DNA of 64,000 nt from Bermanella sp034112345 (GTDB lineage Bacteria > Pseudomonadota > Gammaproteobacteria > Pseudomonadales > Oceanobacteraceae): the NCBI GenBank assembly GCA_034112345.1, contig JAWUVN010000036.1, forward strand, positions 4,133 to 68,132, given 5' to 3'. The position numbers and the translations under genes were made by a program. Positions 26,220-35,700 of this stretch are shown one piece after another. The notes beneath the pieces were generated by a model. It had not been told where the DNA came from. It worked only from the letters and a program-made list of their open reading frames with translations, and made no database searches. Numbering within the stretch: the stretch's first letter is position 1; each line of letters starts with the position of its first letter.

Positions 26220-27004
26220 CCACTTTTTTCAGTTTCAGTGCTTTGTTCTTCAGGCTCTTTATTCTTTCCCTCTTTTTTATCGGCGGCAGCTTGTTGTTTA
26301 CGCTGCTCTTCAAATTGCAACTTATTTACAAATTGCTCGATATAGCGCTGTTTCATACCGCTAAGAGGCTGAAAAGAAAACCCACAGAAGGTCATATCTT
26401 TTTCTTCATTATAAATGGCGTGCCGTGCATCTAGACCACAATCCATTGATTCGTCACCCACATGCAAAGTAGATTCATCAAAGTTACTAATGGTTTTAAG
26501 ATCGTCACCTATTTTACCTTTAAAGTAAGCTTTAAAACCGGATCCTGAAATATCTTGTAGGCGGCCTTTAAAAGTCCGCTCGTCTTCACTTGAACGAAAT
26601 ACACAATGAACTGAATAGGTACGTGGCATCATGGCGCGATAGGCGTCACGGCGTTGTAGGTATAATAATTTTTCGGGAAACTTAGTAATGTATTCTTGAT
26701 TGCTAGAGCGGTATTTAATGCCACCTTCAAGGTGAAGCGACACCATAATGCCACGAAAATCGGCAGTCAGTTCTAAACTCTTACCCGCTTTAAGCAGTTC
26801 GTTACCTGCCTCAGGAATAAGTTTATCAAAAGCAAAGGCTTTGGATTTTAAATCAACTTTTGTAATGGCGGTCGAAAACGCCTCGTCAACGCCATCAAAA
26901 CGAGCAGTCAGTTTGGGCGCGTAACGTATTAACCGTTGAATCGCCCGATAAATTTCTTCAGGGCTGGTTAAATAATTTTCTTCTGTTTCTTGAGCCTGTT
27001 CCAT
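26216..27004 (-). CDS. ycgR: YcgR-like flagellar brake, PilZ domain
   Basis: A 262-aa protein. Residues 15-112 form a YcgR-N-type domain, then a PilZ domain with the cyclic-di-GMP motif RDAYR (RxxxR, 119-123) and DISGSG at 151-156. The C-terminal 30 residues are charged low-complexity. YcgR binds the flagellar motor when charged with cyclic di-GMP and slows or biases rotation. It lies 78 nt downstream of flgN on the same strand, which supports a motility role. The symbol is by domain order and context. Confidence 0.85.
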   Translation of the reverse strand: MEQAQETEENYLTSPEEIYRAIQRLIRYAPKLTARFDGVDEAFSTAITKVDLKSKAFAFDKLIPEAGNELLKAGKSLELTADFRGIMVSLHLEGGIKYRSSNQEYITKFPEKLLYLQRRDAYRAMMPRTYSVHCVFRSSEDERTFKGRLQDISGSGFKAYFKGKIGDDLKTISNFDESTLHVGDESMDCGLDARHAIYNEEKDMTFCGFSFQPLSGMKQRYIEQFVNKLQFEEQRKQQAAADKKEGKNKEPEEQSTETEKSG

Positions 27005-27082
27005 GACATTTGTCTATATAGTTGTTTAATGAGGGAATGAGCGAGTTAATCTGAGCTGATGCTAAGCATCATGCTGATTAAA

Positions 27083-27568
27083 CTAGGCTTCACCTAAAGT
27101 GTGGCGTTGACGGTTTCCTTTGTCAGAACCACTTTCATTATATAAGTTTGGCTGATTTTTGTTGCCATGCAAGATATTTAATAAAGCACGTGTTCGATTA
27201 CGGCTGTGATGGATAACAATTCCGTTTTCTTCGTTCTGTTTAATGACCGCTTCAAACTCAGTTTTAAGCTCTCGCCACTGCGTGTGCAGTAGAGATGTTG
27301 GATCAGGAGTAAGGGTGTTAATTAAGGATTCAAAGCCTTGTTCGGACGATTCAAAACCATGCGCGGAAAGATAGTCCAAACGAATTTGAACTTGCTTTTT
27401 AAATCGAGCAAGCAAAGACTTCTTATGTTGAGCACTGCCTTCAACAGCATTAATGTCATTTTTCAATAAAGCATCCGATTCTTTACTAAGAACCGCTCTT
27501 AATTGGTCTAGGGTAGTTTGTTCTTTAGCAAGTAATGTTGCTAATTCATCTACCGTAGCATGAGACAT
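27083..27568 (-). CDS. flgN: FlgN flagellar export chaperone
   Basis: A 161-aa, mostly helical cytoplasmic protein with the FlgN opening LLAKEQTTLDQLRAVLSKE and a late IHHSRNRTRALLNILHG segment, typical for the chaperone of the hook-junction proteins FlgK and FlgL. AGGAAG lies upstream of ATG. It follows flgM on the same strand, as in Vibrio and Pseudomonas. Because FlgK here is unusually long, its chaperone-binding C-terminus is worth noting as conserved. Confidence 0.9.
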   Translation of the reverse strand: MSHATVDELATLLAKEQTTLDQLRAVLSKESDALLKNDINAVEGSAQHKKSLLARFKKQVQIRLDYLSAHGFESSEQGFESLINTLTPDPTSLLHTQWRELKTEFEAVIKQNEENGIVIHHSRNRTRALLNILHGNKNQPNLYNESGSDKGNRQRHTLGEA

Positions 27569-27668
27569 AGTGCTTCCTTAATTTAGTTAAAATTGTACGT
27601 TAAATTGTAAGCTTAAAAGCTAGCCATTCAATTATTTCGTTCAATATTCAACGCTGTCATTTAATGAC

Positions 27669-27968
27669 TTAATTCAATATTGAATCAAACTTGATCATTT
27701 TTCCCGCAATGCGCTCGTAATCAATTTTGTATTCATTATTGGCCAGTGCTCCCTTGATTCGTTCAACGGTAGCATTATCGATATCGGGCATTTTTGCCAC
27801 TTCAGCTTCAATTTGCTGAATCGATTTGCTCTGAGGGCTTAATTTCACCTCAGCATTGGTGGCCTTAACGCTGTCGCCAGATTGACTCTGGCCACTGCTG
27901 CTAGTCTTTTCAGTACTGCGGGGTTGCCCGCCACCACCGACACCGGTGGTTAATTTGTTTATGTTCAT
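27669..27968 (-). CDS. flgM: FlgM anti-sigma-28 factor
   Basis: A 99-aa protein: a disordered Gly/Ser/Gln-rich N-terminal half (secretion and disorder are normal for FlgM), then the sigma-28 binding helices around VKLSPQSKSIQQIEAEVA and IKGALANNEYKIDYERIAGKM. It blocks FliA until the hook is finished and FlgM is exported. GGAAGG precedes ATG and a clear sigma-28 promoter is upstream at 28010-28036, giving autogenous control. Confidence 0.93.
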   Translation of the reverse strand: MNINKLTTGVGGGGQPRSTEKTSSSGQSQSGDSVKATNAEVKLSPQSKSIQQIEAEVAKMPDIDNATVERIKGALANNEYKIDYERIAGKMIKFDSILN

Positions 27969-28009
27969 TTTCTTTACCTTCCACGCAAATGAGAGTTTCT
28001 CATAGGCCT

Positions 28010-28036
28010 ATAACGGCAGACATTCACTAGGCTTTA
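28010..28036 (-). promoter_or_regulatory. Sigma-28 promoter of flgM
   Basis: On minus: TAAAGCCT, 11-nt spacer, GCCGTTAT, compared with the consensus TAAAGTTT-N11-GCCGATAA. It ends 41 nt upstream of the flgM ATG and makes flgM-flgN class 3 genes. Confidence 0.8.
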
Positions 28037-28075
28037 GCTTTTTCATTAATTATTTTAAAAATAATCCATAAAATA

Positions 28076-28789
28076 TCAAAAATTGACTACCACAAGGCCA
28101 GAATCCACCACTCTGGCACGTACTATACGGTTTGAGCGAATATTCTTAACTCGTATTTGCTTGCCTTCACGACCGTCATTCATAGCTTCTCCGGGCATTT
28201 TGACACTCATTAGGCCTCTTTTAGCCATTATCACAACTCGATCCCCCTTATGTATGAGCAGGGCGGGTACAACTAGGTGACCATTTAAAACGGTTTCTCC
28301 AGAAAGGGCTCTTTTAGATTGTTTACCTATAACTAGGTCTTTCCTTAGAAAATAACCGCTTCTTAATTGGCTGATATTAATGTTTCTATACGCTAAATGA
28401 TCAGCCCTTAAAGCAACACCACGTGATATGGGTTGATTTAATATCACGACTGACGTGATTAAATTAATGTTTATGGGCACATTTAATGCCCAGGACTTCT
28501 TACCTTTACAGCTCACTTTAATTTGGCTGCGACCCAGTGAAAGAGTGTCAGGGGCGGGAACATTTAATGCTTGAGTACATACTGCTAACGTTAATCGTGA
28601 ATCTAATTGGTTGGTTTCAATCTTATATTCATATTTATCTAGGCCCATCTCTTTGGCCATCGTCACTATTTTTTCACCAATAGTTTCTTGTATGCTTTGG
28701 CTTACCTGGTCTAAACCAGTTTCAGCCGCCACAGCAAGTGAATTTGCCCATGCAAATAAAATCCCAATAAAAACCCTGTGATTAACCAA
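28076..28789 (-). CDS. flgA: FlgA flagellar P-ring assembly chaperone
   Basis: About 237 aa with a signal peptide ending near SLAVAAETG, then a SAF-like domain (VILNQPISRGVALRADHL) and the typical final YFLRKDLVIGKQSKRALSGETVLNGHL region (key residues GKQSKRAL), so a periplasmic P-ring chaperone acting with FlgI. No ATG fits; TTG 28789 has AGGA upstream and gives a compact signal peptide. TTG 28807 is the alternative. A sigma-54 site lies upstream. Confidence 0.9.
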   Translation of the reverse strand: MVNHRVFIGILFAWANSLAVAAETGLDQVSQSIQETIGEKIVTMAKEMGLDKYEYKIETNQLDSRLTLAVCTQALNVPAPDTLSLGRSQIKVSCKGKKSWALNVPININLITSVVILNQPISRGVALRADHLAYRNINISQLRSGYFLRKDLVIGKQSKRALSGETVLNGHLVVPALLIHKGDRVVIMAKRGLMSVKMPGEAMNDGREGKQIRVKNIRSNRIVRARVVDSGLVVVNF

Positions 28790-28870
28790 AATTTGTCCTA
28801 TTCTCAAATAAGAAACAGTGCTGTCATGAAAATGGCGTTTTTAAATGCACTCACACCTTTATAGGCATAA

Positions 28871-28886
28871 TGCAATTGATGTGCCG
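28871..28886 (-). promoter_or_regulatory. Sigma-54 promoter of flgA
   Basis: On minus the 16-mer CGGCACATCAATTGCA has GG and GC separated by 10 nt, matching TGGCAC-N5-TTGCA with one change. It points to flgA, 80 nt away, and would make it an FlrC/FleR-type class gene. Confidence 0.65.
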
Positions 28887-28942
28887 TTGAAAAAGAGTAT
28901 ACAAATGCCAAGCCATTGGTATTTGTAATCTGGAGTTGATTC

Positions 28943-29881
28943 ATGGCAGGTATGTTAGATTCCATTGATCAGAGAACACAGCTTGTTGGTGCAAACCGAC
29001 TTGAACTGTTGCTGTTCCGTTTAAATGGGCCACCGGTTTACGGTATTAACGTATTTAAAGTGAAAGAAGTGCTGCAGTGCCCACCTTTAAGCATTTTGCC
29101 TAAAAGTCATAGAGTGGTAATTGGTGTTGCACATATTCGGTCTGGCACCATACCCATTATTGATATGGGATTAGCAACTGGCAGTATTGCTGTGGGTGAT
29201 CCTAAGTCTTGTTTTGTTATTATCACCGAATACAACGGAGCCACTCAGGGCTTTTTAGTCACAGGTGTAGAACGCATTGTGAATATGAACTGGGAAGAGA
29301 TTCACCCGCCACCAAAGGGTACAGGTAAAGAACACTATTTAACCGCTGTAACAGAATTAGATAATCGAATCATTGAAATCATTGATGTTGAAAAAATATT
29401 ATCTGAAGTTTCACCTATGGAAGAAACAATCAGCGAAGAGATACTTGAATCAGCAAGGCAAAATGCCACTGATGAAGCCCCTAGAGTATTGATTGCTGAT
29501 GACTCTAAAATTGCACGTAAACAAGTGGTTAAATGCTTAGAAGCATTAGGTGTTGAAGTAACAGCAGTGTGTGATGGACGACAAGCATTAACACACTTAC
29601 AAGAAATGGTTTCATCGGGAGTTAATCCAGCTGAATACTACTCAATGATGATATCTGATATTGAAATGCCTGAGATGGATGGATACACATTGACAACCGA
29701 AGTCAGAAGCGATCCAAAGATGAAGGATATGCACATCATATTACATACTTCATTAAGTGGTGTGTTTAATCAAAATATGGTTAAAAAAGTTGGAGCTGAT
29801 GATTTTATTGCCAAATTCAATCCTGATGTTTTGGCATCTAAGGTCTCAGAACGAACAGCGGCCTTTAAGGCAGGTTCATAA
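28943..29881 (+). CDS. cheV: CheV chemotaxis coupling protein with receiver domain
   Basis: A 312-aa protein: a CheW-like domain (about 18-160, with YGINVFKVKEVLQCP and AHIRSGTIPIIDM) then a response-regulator receiver (about 183-310) with ADDSKIARK, phospho-Asp in ISDIEMPEMDGY, HTSLSG and a KxxPD-type FNPD end. It couples chemoreceptors to CheA and adapts through phosphorylation. GGAG lies upstream of ATG. It is transcribed with cheR just before flgB, as in Vibrio. Confidence 0.95.
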   Translation: MAGMLDSIDQRTQLVGANRLELLLFRLNGPPVYGINVFKVKEVLQCPPLSILPKSHRVVIGVAHIRSGTIPIIDMGLATGSIAVGDPKSCFVIITEYNGATQGFLVTGVERIVNMNWEEIHPPPKGTGKEHYLTAVTELDNRIIEIIDVEKILSEVSPMEETISEEILESARQNATDEAPRVLIADDSKIARKQVVKCLEALGVEVTAVCDGRQALTHLQEMVSSGVNPAEYYSMMISDIEMPEMDGYTLTTEVRSDPKMKDMHIILHTSLSGVFNQNMVKKVGADDFIAKFNPDVLASKVSERTAAFKAGS

Positions 29882-29921
29882 ATGTTGATGGAATTTAGTT
29901 TGATCCTTATGGATATAATAA

Positions 29922-30731
29922 ATGGAAATTAGCAAGTCCGACTTTGTCATGTTTCGTGATTTCCTTGAGCGTGTTTGCGGAATATTACTAAGTGATAATA
30001 AGGAGTATCTAGTCGCCAGTCGATTACGAAACATAATGAAAGATAAAGAATTAACATCTTTATCTGCGCTTGTTAAAATAATTGAAAGTGACACGCGCTT
30101 AAGAGAACAAGTGATTGATGCCATGACCACTAACGAAACCCTTTGGTTTCGTGACTCCCACCCCTTTAAAATCCTTGAAGATAAATTATTACCTGAACTC
30201 ACGGCTAAGCAGAGTAGCATTGATATCTGGTGTGCCGCTTCCTCTACTGGGCAAGAGCCTTACTCTATTAGTATGATTCTTGAAGAATACAAACGCAGTC
30301 ATCCGGGTAAAATACGTTCTGAAAAAATAATGGCTACAGATATTTCAAGCAGCGCCCTAGAAATAGCCCGAGGAGGGTTATACGACCAATTAGCACTGGG
30401 TCGGGGTATGCCTAAAGATTTACTAGATCGCTATTTTAAAAGCACCGACGATGGCTGGCGAATAGACCCTGCTATTGCTAAGAAAGTGCAATATAGAATG
30501 TTAAACCTTTTAAACTCTTATACATTATTGGGTCAATACGATCTTGTATTTTGCCGTAACGTATTGATCTATTTTTCAAGTGAATTGAAAAAAGACATCT
30601 TAACTCGCATACATGGGCAGTTAAAACCCGGTGGCTATGTTTTATTAGGAGCCAGTGAAGCGCTAAGTGATCTTGGTGACTTGTACGAAATGGTGCAATG
30701 CAGCCCAGGCATTATTTACCGCAAAAAGTAG
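29922..30731 (+). CDS. cheR: CheR chemoreceptor methyltransferase
   Basis: A 269-aa SAM-dependent enzyme. The N-terminal helical domain (1-70) is followed by the methyltransferase core: TTNETLWFRD, CAASSTGQEPYS (SAM site), ATDISSSAL, YDLVFCRNVLIYF and a final PGGYVLLGASEAL. It methylates glutamates of MCPs for adaptation. It is 40 nt after cheV and just upstream of the rod/hook operon. Confidence 0.95.
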   Translation: MEISKSDFVMFRDFLERVCGILLSDNKEYLVASRLRNIMKDKELTSLSALVKIIESDTRLREQVIDAMTTNETLWFRDSHPFKILEDKLLPELTAKQSSIDIWCAASSTGQEPYSISMILEEYKRSHPGKIRSEKIMATDISSSALEIARGGLYDQLALGRGMPKDLLDRYFKSTDDGWRIDPAIAKKVQYRMLNLLNSYTLLGQYDLVFCRNVLIYFSSELKKDILTRIHGQLKPGGYVLLGASEALSDLGDLYEMVQCSPGIIYRKK

Positions 30732-30841
30732 CGCTGGCTATACCTTCTTGATAAGGCCCGTTCTGGGCCGTACTTTCTTAAACAGTTATGTATTTAAAAA
30801 CATCCCCACATCGTTTTTTATGATTCCGCTTTTCCCTTTAA

Positions 30842-30860
30842 CGGCAAGTGTTGCCGCTTT
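30842..30860 (+). terminator. Possible terminator hairpin after cheR
   Basis: The perfect stem CGGCAA-GTG-TTGCCG is followed by CTTTAAAA. A second stem GGCCC-GTTCT-GGGCC lies nearer cheR at about 30755-30769. The pair would separate cheVR transcription from the sigma-54-driven flg operon. Confidence 0.5.
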
Positions 30861-30911
30861 AAAAATTCCTATTATCCCTCTAAGCCTTTGAAATATAAGG
30901 ATATTTAATGT

Positions 30912-30927
30912 TGGCATAGTGGTTGCT
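30912..30927 (+). promoter_or_regulatory. Sigma-54 promoter of the flgBCDE operon
   Basis: TGGCATAGTGGTTGCT has GG-N10-GC spacing and an excellent -12 element. It lies 36 nt before the flgB ATG, so a transcript start near 30938 would leave a short leader. Confidence 0.85.
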
Positions 30928-30962
30928 CTATCTAAATTAAATAATTAATAGGTAGGTGTCAC

Positions 30963-31355
30963 ATGTCGGCATTAGGGTTTAAAAATTCGTTAGGTATTCA
31001 CCCTCAGACTTTGCAACTTCGTGCATCTCGTGCAGAAGTATTAGCGAATAATTTAGCCAACAGTGACACGCCTAACTTCAAAGCACGAGATTTTGACTTT
31101 CAAGCCATGCTAGATGCAGAAAGCCGTCGTTCATTAAGTATGAATGTCACCAGCGAAAAACATCAGCGCGGTACAGTTGATACGGACTCTGATTTGTTAT
31201 TTCGTAATCCTTATCAACCATCAATTGATGGCAATACAGTAGACAGTCAAATGGAGCAATCTTTTTATACTGAGAATGCACTTCGTTATAACTCATCCTT
31301 TCAGTTTTTAAACGGTAAGTTTAAAGGGTTGAAAGAAGCCATTTCTGGCCAATAA
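30963..31355 (+). CDS. flgB: FlgB proximal rod protein
   Basis: A 130-aa rod subunit of normal length. The flagellar rod/hook N-terminal helix with the ANNLANSDTPNFKARDFDF motif (key residues ANNLANSDTPNFKA) and the C-terminal NALRYNSSFQFLNGKFKGLKEAI helix are both visible. It assembles the proximal rod on FliE at the basal body. First gene of the sigma-54 operon; a GGTAGGTGTC ribosome site precedes ATG. Confidence 0.95.
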   Translation: MSALGFKNSLGIHPQTLQLRASRAEVLANNLANSDTPNFKARDFDFQAMLDAESRRSLSMNVTSEKHQRGTVDTDSDLLFRNPYQPSIDGNTVDSQMEQSFYTENALRYNSSFQFLNGKFKGLKEAISGQ

Positions 31356-31375
31356 TAAAAACTGGAGAATAAGTT

Positions 31376-31822
31376 ATGTCACTAACTAATGTATTTAATA
31401 TTGCCGGAACTGGAATGAATGCACAGTCCATTCGTTTGAATACCACGGCCAGTAACATAGCCAACGCTGAAACTGTGAGTTCAAGCATTGATGAAACTTA
31501 CAAAGCTCGTAAGCCTTGGTTTCAGGTGCTTGAAAAGCAATGGGACGATGTAGATGGATTGAATCGTAAATTAGATGTGCGATCACAAATAGGCGACGGC
31601 GTAAAAATAGCGGGCATTGTAGAAAGTGATGCACCATTACAAAAACGATTTCAGCCACATCATCCAATGGCTGATGAAGAGGGTTATGTTTTATACCCTA
31701 ACGTCAACATAGTTGAAGAAATGACTGACATGATGTCGTCTTCTAGAAGCTATCAAATGAATGTTGAAGTTATGAAAACGGCCAAGCAAATGTTGCAACG
31801 TACGCTCACATTGGGTCAGTAG
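31376..31822 (+). CDS. flgC: FlgC proximal rod protein
   Basis: A 148-aa rod protein, slightly longer than the E. coli form (134) and typical for marine gammaproteobacteria. The N-terminal FNIAGTGMNAQSIRLNTTASNIANAET and C-terminal VEEMTDMMSSSRSYQMNVEV segments (key residues NTTASNIANAET, SRSYQMN) define the family. It lies 20 nt after flgB. Confidence 0.95.
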   Translation: MSLTNVFNIAGTGMNAQSIRLNTTASNIANAETVSSSIDETYKARKPWFQVLEKQWDDVDGLNRKLDVRSQIGDGVKIAGIVESDAPLQKRFQPHHPMADEEGYVLYPNVNIVEEMTDMMSSSRSYQMNVEVMKTAKQMLQRTLTLGQ

Positions 31823-31881
31823 GGGTTAAAAATGAAAAAAATATTTAAAAACGTAACCCTGAAAATAGGGAGCATTAAATA

Positions 31882-32673
31882 ATGTCAGACATTACCGCTA
31901 TCGGTACCACTCAAACGGCCTTGGATCAATATTCAGAAGCATCAAATTCTGAAGAGGCGAAGACGAATGAGTTAGGCCGCAACGAATTTATGGAGTTGTT
32001 GGTTGCTCAAATGAACAATCAAAACCCATTAGAACCGCAAGAAAATACTGAGTTTATCGCTCAACTTGCACAATTTAGCCAAGTTGAAGGCACAGAGACT
32101 TTAAACGCAACCGTATCTGATATGGCTGGAGACTTGCGATCAAGTCAAGCGCTTCAAGCGTCGTCAATGGTTGGGCAATCAGTGGTTGTGCCTGGTAATG
32201 AATATGGTTTTTTACAAAGTGGCGACTTGATTGCTGGTTATGCAGAAGTGCCCGCGACAACGGCCAATCTTTCCATACAAATTCAATCTCGAGCCGGTCA
32301 AACATTAGAAACGATTAGTTTAGGCCAGCACGACCAAGGGCCCGTGTCTTTTCGTTGGGACGGTGCAAATTTAGAGATGGATGGTGAGATAGTTGAGATA
32401 GATAGCAGTTTATTAAACCGACAAGAAGTATTAACGGATAGTGAAGGCAACCCTGTATTGGATGCCAATGGTGCCACTATCGCGTCACCCTACCCAGCAG
32501 GGGAATATAAATTTGTTGTATCAGCATCCATTGATGGAAGTAACGAGGGGCTGGATACGGCGATGAGTGGAAAAGTCGACAGTGTGACAATTGGTACTGG
32601 TTCATCTGTGACATTAAATTTAGCGGGCGGAACAAAAGCCGCACTGAGTGATGTAAAACAAATTTTAGAGTGA
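31882..32673 (+). CDS. flgD: FlgD hook-capping protein
   Basis: A 263-aa hook scaffold. The N-terminal export and cap region RNEFMELLVAQMNNQNPLEP followed by FIAQLAQFSQVEG is diagnostic; the C-terminal half is beta-rich (FLgD tudor/Ig-like domains, VSFRWDGANLEMDGE). It caps the growing hook so that FlgE can polymerise, and here must serve a very large FlgE. A short hairpin follows at about 32690-32702. Confidence 0.94.
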   Translation: MSDITAIGTTQTALDQYSEASNSEEAKTNELGRNEFMELLVAQMNNQNPLEPQENTEFIAQLAQFSQVEGTETLNATVSDMAGDLRSSQALQASSMVGQSVVVPGNEYGFLQSGDLIAGYAEVPATTANLSIQIQSRAGQTLETISLGQHDQGPVSFRWDGANLEMDGEIVEIDSSLLNRQEVLTDSEGNPVLDANGATIASPYPAGEYKFVVSASIDGSNEGLDTAMSGKVDSVTIGTGSSVTLNLAGGTKAALSDVKQILE

Positions 32674-32784
32674 CCAAATTTTAGAGCGACAGTCGCTATT
32701 TCAAATAGCACTAAAAAATGAATTTAAACCATATATAAATACTGGTAACAGTATTTAAAAAGAATTGATCAGAGGTAAATAGTT

Positions 32785-35700
32785 ATGGCGTTTAATATAG
32801 GCTTAAGTGGTATTAGAGCTGCATCGGTCGACTTAGAAGTTACCGGTAACAACGTGGCCAATGCCAGTACAGTGGGTTTTAAAGAATCCCGAGCTGAATT
32901 TGCAGATGTGTATACATCTAGCATATTGGGCACAGGCACCAAGCCAGTGGGCAGTGGTGTGTTAGTGGATAACGTTAGGCAAGAATTTAGTCAAGGTAAT
33001 ATCAGCGGAACAGAAAACGCAGTAGATATGGCCATAGACGGCACCGGTTTTTTTGTACTCAATGATAACGGCACAGAATCTTACACTCGTGCAGGGTATT
33101 TTAGTTTAGATAAAGACGGTTTTGTGGTTACCAATAGCGGTGCACGTTTACAGGGATATGAAGCTAATGGAGATGGGGTTGTAAATGGCGTATTGGATGA
33201 CTTGCAAATCATTATTGGCAACCAACCGCCTGCGCTGACATCAAGAATGTCATCCATATTAAATTTGGATGCGTCTGAGTTAGTGAAGCAAGAGTTGGGT
33301 CAAACCATGACCAGTGGCGGGTTAGCCATTGCAACACCGGATGCTGGGATTTCTGATAGCACCTCGAGTATTCACGCAACTACTGGGCAACCAACCACAG
33401 CTGGCACACAGGCGGCTTATACGTTTACTTTGGATATGCAGGGGTTAGCTGGGTTCACAGATGGAACCGCGGCAGACCCGGGTCCTTTTAGTATTGATGT
33501 TGATCCACTTGATGGAACAGGTGTTCAAACCATTACTGTACTAGCAGGTGACATCACCGTAAACGCTGCCAGTGGTGCAGACACATTAAATAGTACTATC
33601 AATACGCTGCAATCGGCATTTGATACAGCGTTTGGCAATAATGAATTTGAAATCAGCACCTCACCAGAGGTGACTGATCCAATTACAGTGGGCACGGTTT
33701 TGGTGATCGAGCGGGCAGGTTTTGATGCAACGGCCGGAATGGGCTTTTCAGCTTCAGCTTCTGATGCCGCATGGGATGCCGCATTTGGCGTCCCCGGTGC
33801 TGCAACACAAACAGTCGGTATCGCCGGTAATAGTTTATTTGTAGGTTCCACACCCATAACAGCCGATTTTACCAGTGTGCCTGGTACGTCTACGACTACG
33901 CGAACCACCTCTACACCGCCGTTAAATATGACCAGTTATGTGGCGGGTGATCATGCGCTTTTAACTTCAACGGTGCCTACTGGCTCAAATATTGGTGATT
34001 ACAGTGGGGCTAATACGCTTGTATTTGATATTGAAGCAACCGATGTAGACGGCACCACTGTCACTCAAACCATTACTTTAAATAATACGATGACCGCAGT
34101 CGACCTTGCCAATGTCACCATTGATGAAGTGCAAACAGAAATAGCGGCGCAAGTTGCAGGTGGTGCATTGAATACATTGGTGGCAGTGGGCGGACCACCA
34201 TTATCGATTACCGGTAGCATGGCGGATAACGGCGATACAGTGACCCTTGTTCCTGACAGTTCCAGTGTAACTTATGATTTAAGCAATTTAGGCTTTGCAT
34301 CAACGAATAGAGCCTCTTCAGGTACCGCTGATATAGATGCGAATAACTCATTTGTGATACAAGTTATTGGACCGGCAGGTGCGGGGGAAGATTCAAACGT
34401 ATACACATTGACAATTCCAGATAGTAATTACGCCACGTTAGATGATTTGGCGGCCGCCATGCAAACTGAAATAGATATACGCACAGGTGCTAATGGTCTG
34501 GCTGGTCGTGTAACGGTTGATGCAGTCGGCGGGCAACTTGTTTTTACAAATGAAGAGGTGGGAGCGGGTTACGAGATAGCCTTTACGGCATCGGGTGCCG
34601 CGCCAGAAGCACTTGCCGCCCTAGAATTAGATAATCCAACTGTATTTTTAGGCACAGATACGGTTGATCGCACGAATTCTTTCCGCCTTACATTGACGGT
34701 ACCTGCTCCGGATGAAGATGGGCGTTCAGGCACCACCACCATTTCTTTGGATGAAGAATTTAGAAGTGTCCAGCAAGTAGCGGCATCCATTAACCGCCAA
34801 ATAAGCTCGCTAGATTCAGATGCGTATATTGGCATACGCGCCGAAGCGTTAGAGATTGAGCCTAACGTGGTACCACCAGAATATAAATTGCAATTTGTGG
34901 CCACAGAAGAAGGCGAAGCATCTGTCATTTCAGTTTCCGATTTTCAAGCCATTGGTGCTGATATAACAGCGGAGGAGATGTACGGGTTAATCCAAATTGA
35001 TGAAGACGATACCGCTTTATTAACACAGGGCATTGAAGGGGTGACCAATGAGTACCCTGCACAAAGTGTGTTGTTAACCGATCCAGATGGTAACGAAGTC
35101 ACCATTGAAACAGATGAAGACGCTGAGGCAAATGAAATAGCCAGTATTTTCAATCGACAGGCGGGCATAACCGCATCGGCCTCTTCAACGGCGACCATAT
35201 CGTTAAGCGGGTACAATAATCCCGGCAATAACATGACGATGTTTTTAAATGGCCAGGAGTTAGTCGCCACCAGTTTGACTGAAATAGCGGAAGAAATTAA
35301 TGCGTATTCCGTCACTACGCTCCCAGGAACCTCAGCAGAAATAGATGCTGACACTGGAGATCTGACGATTAATAACAGCATTGGTCGAGATATTAAAATT
35401 CAAATAAGCTCACCGACTTCGACCGATAGTATTGTGGTCACTGGTTCATCAAATGCTGGGCCTGTGGTATTAGGCGGTACAGTTACCGCTGATACGGCCG
35501 CGGTAGTGGGTGGCAGTATTGATTTTGTATTAAACGAAGGTTACACATTAAGTAATCCACTTCCTTCTATTTCGGGTGTAATGGGTGCATTAGATGACTC
35601 AGAATTTTCCGATTACGTGATTAACAGTTTTGATCCCGATGACCAAAATACGTATAACCACGCGACTTCAACCACCATTTATGACAGCTTGGGGAATAGC

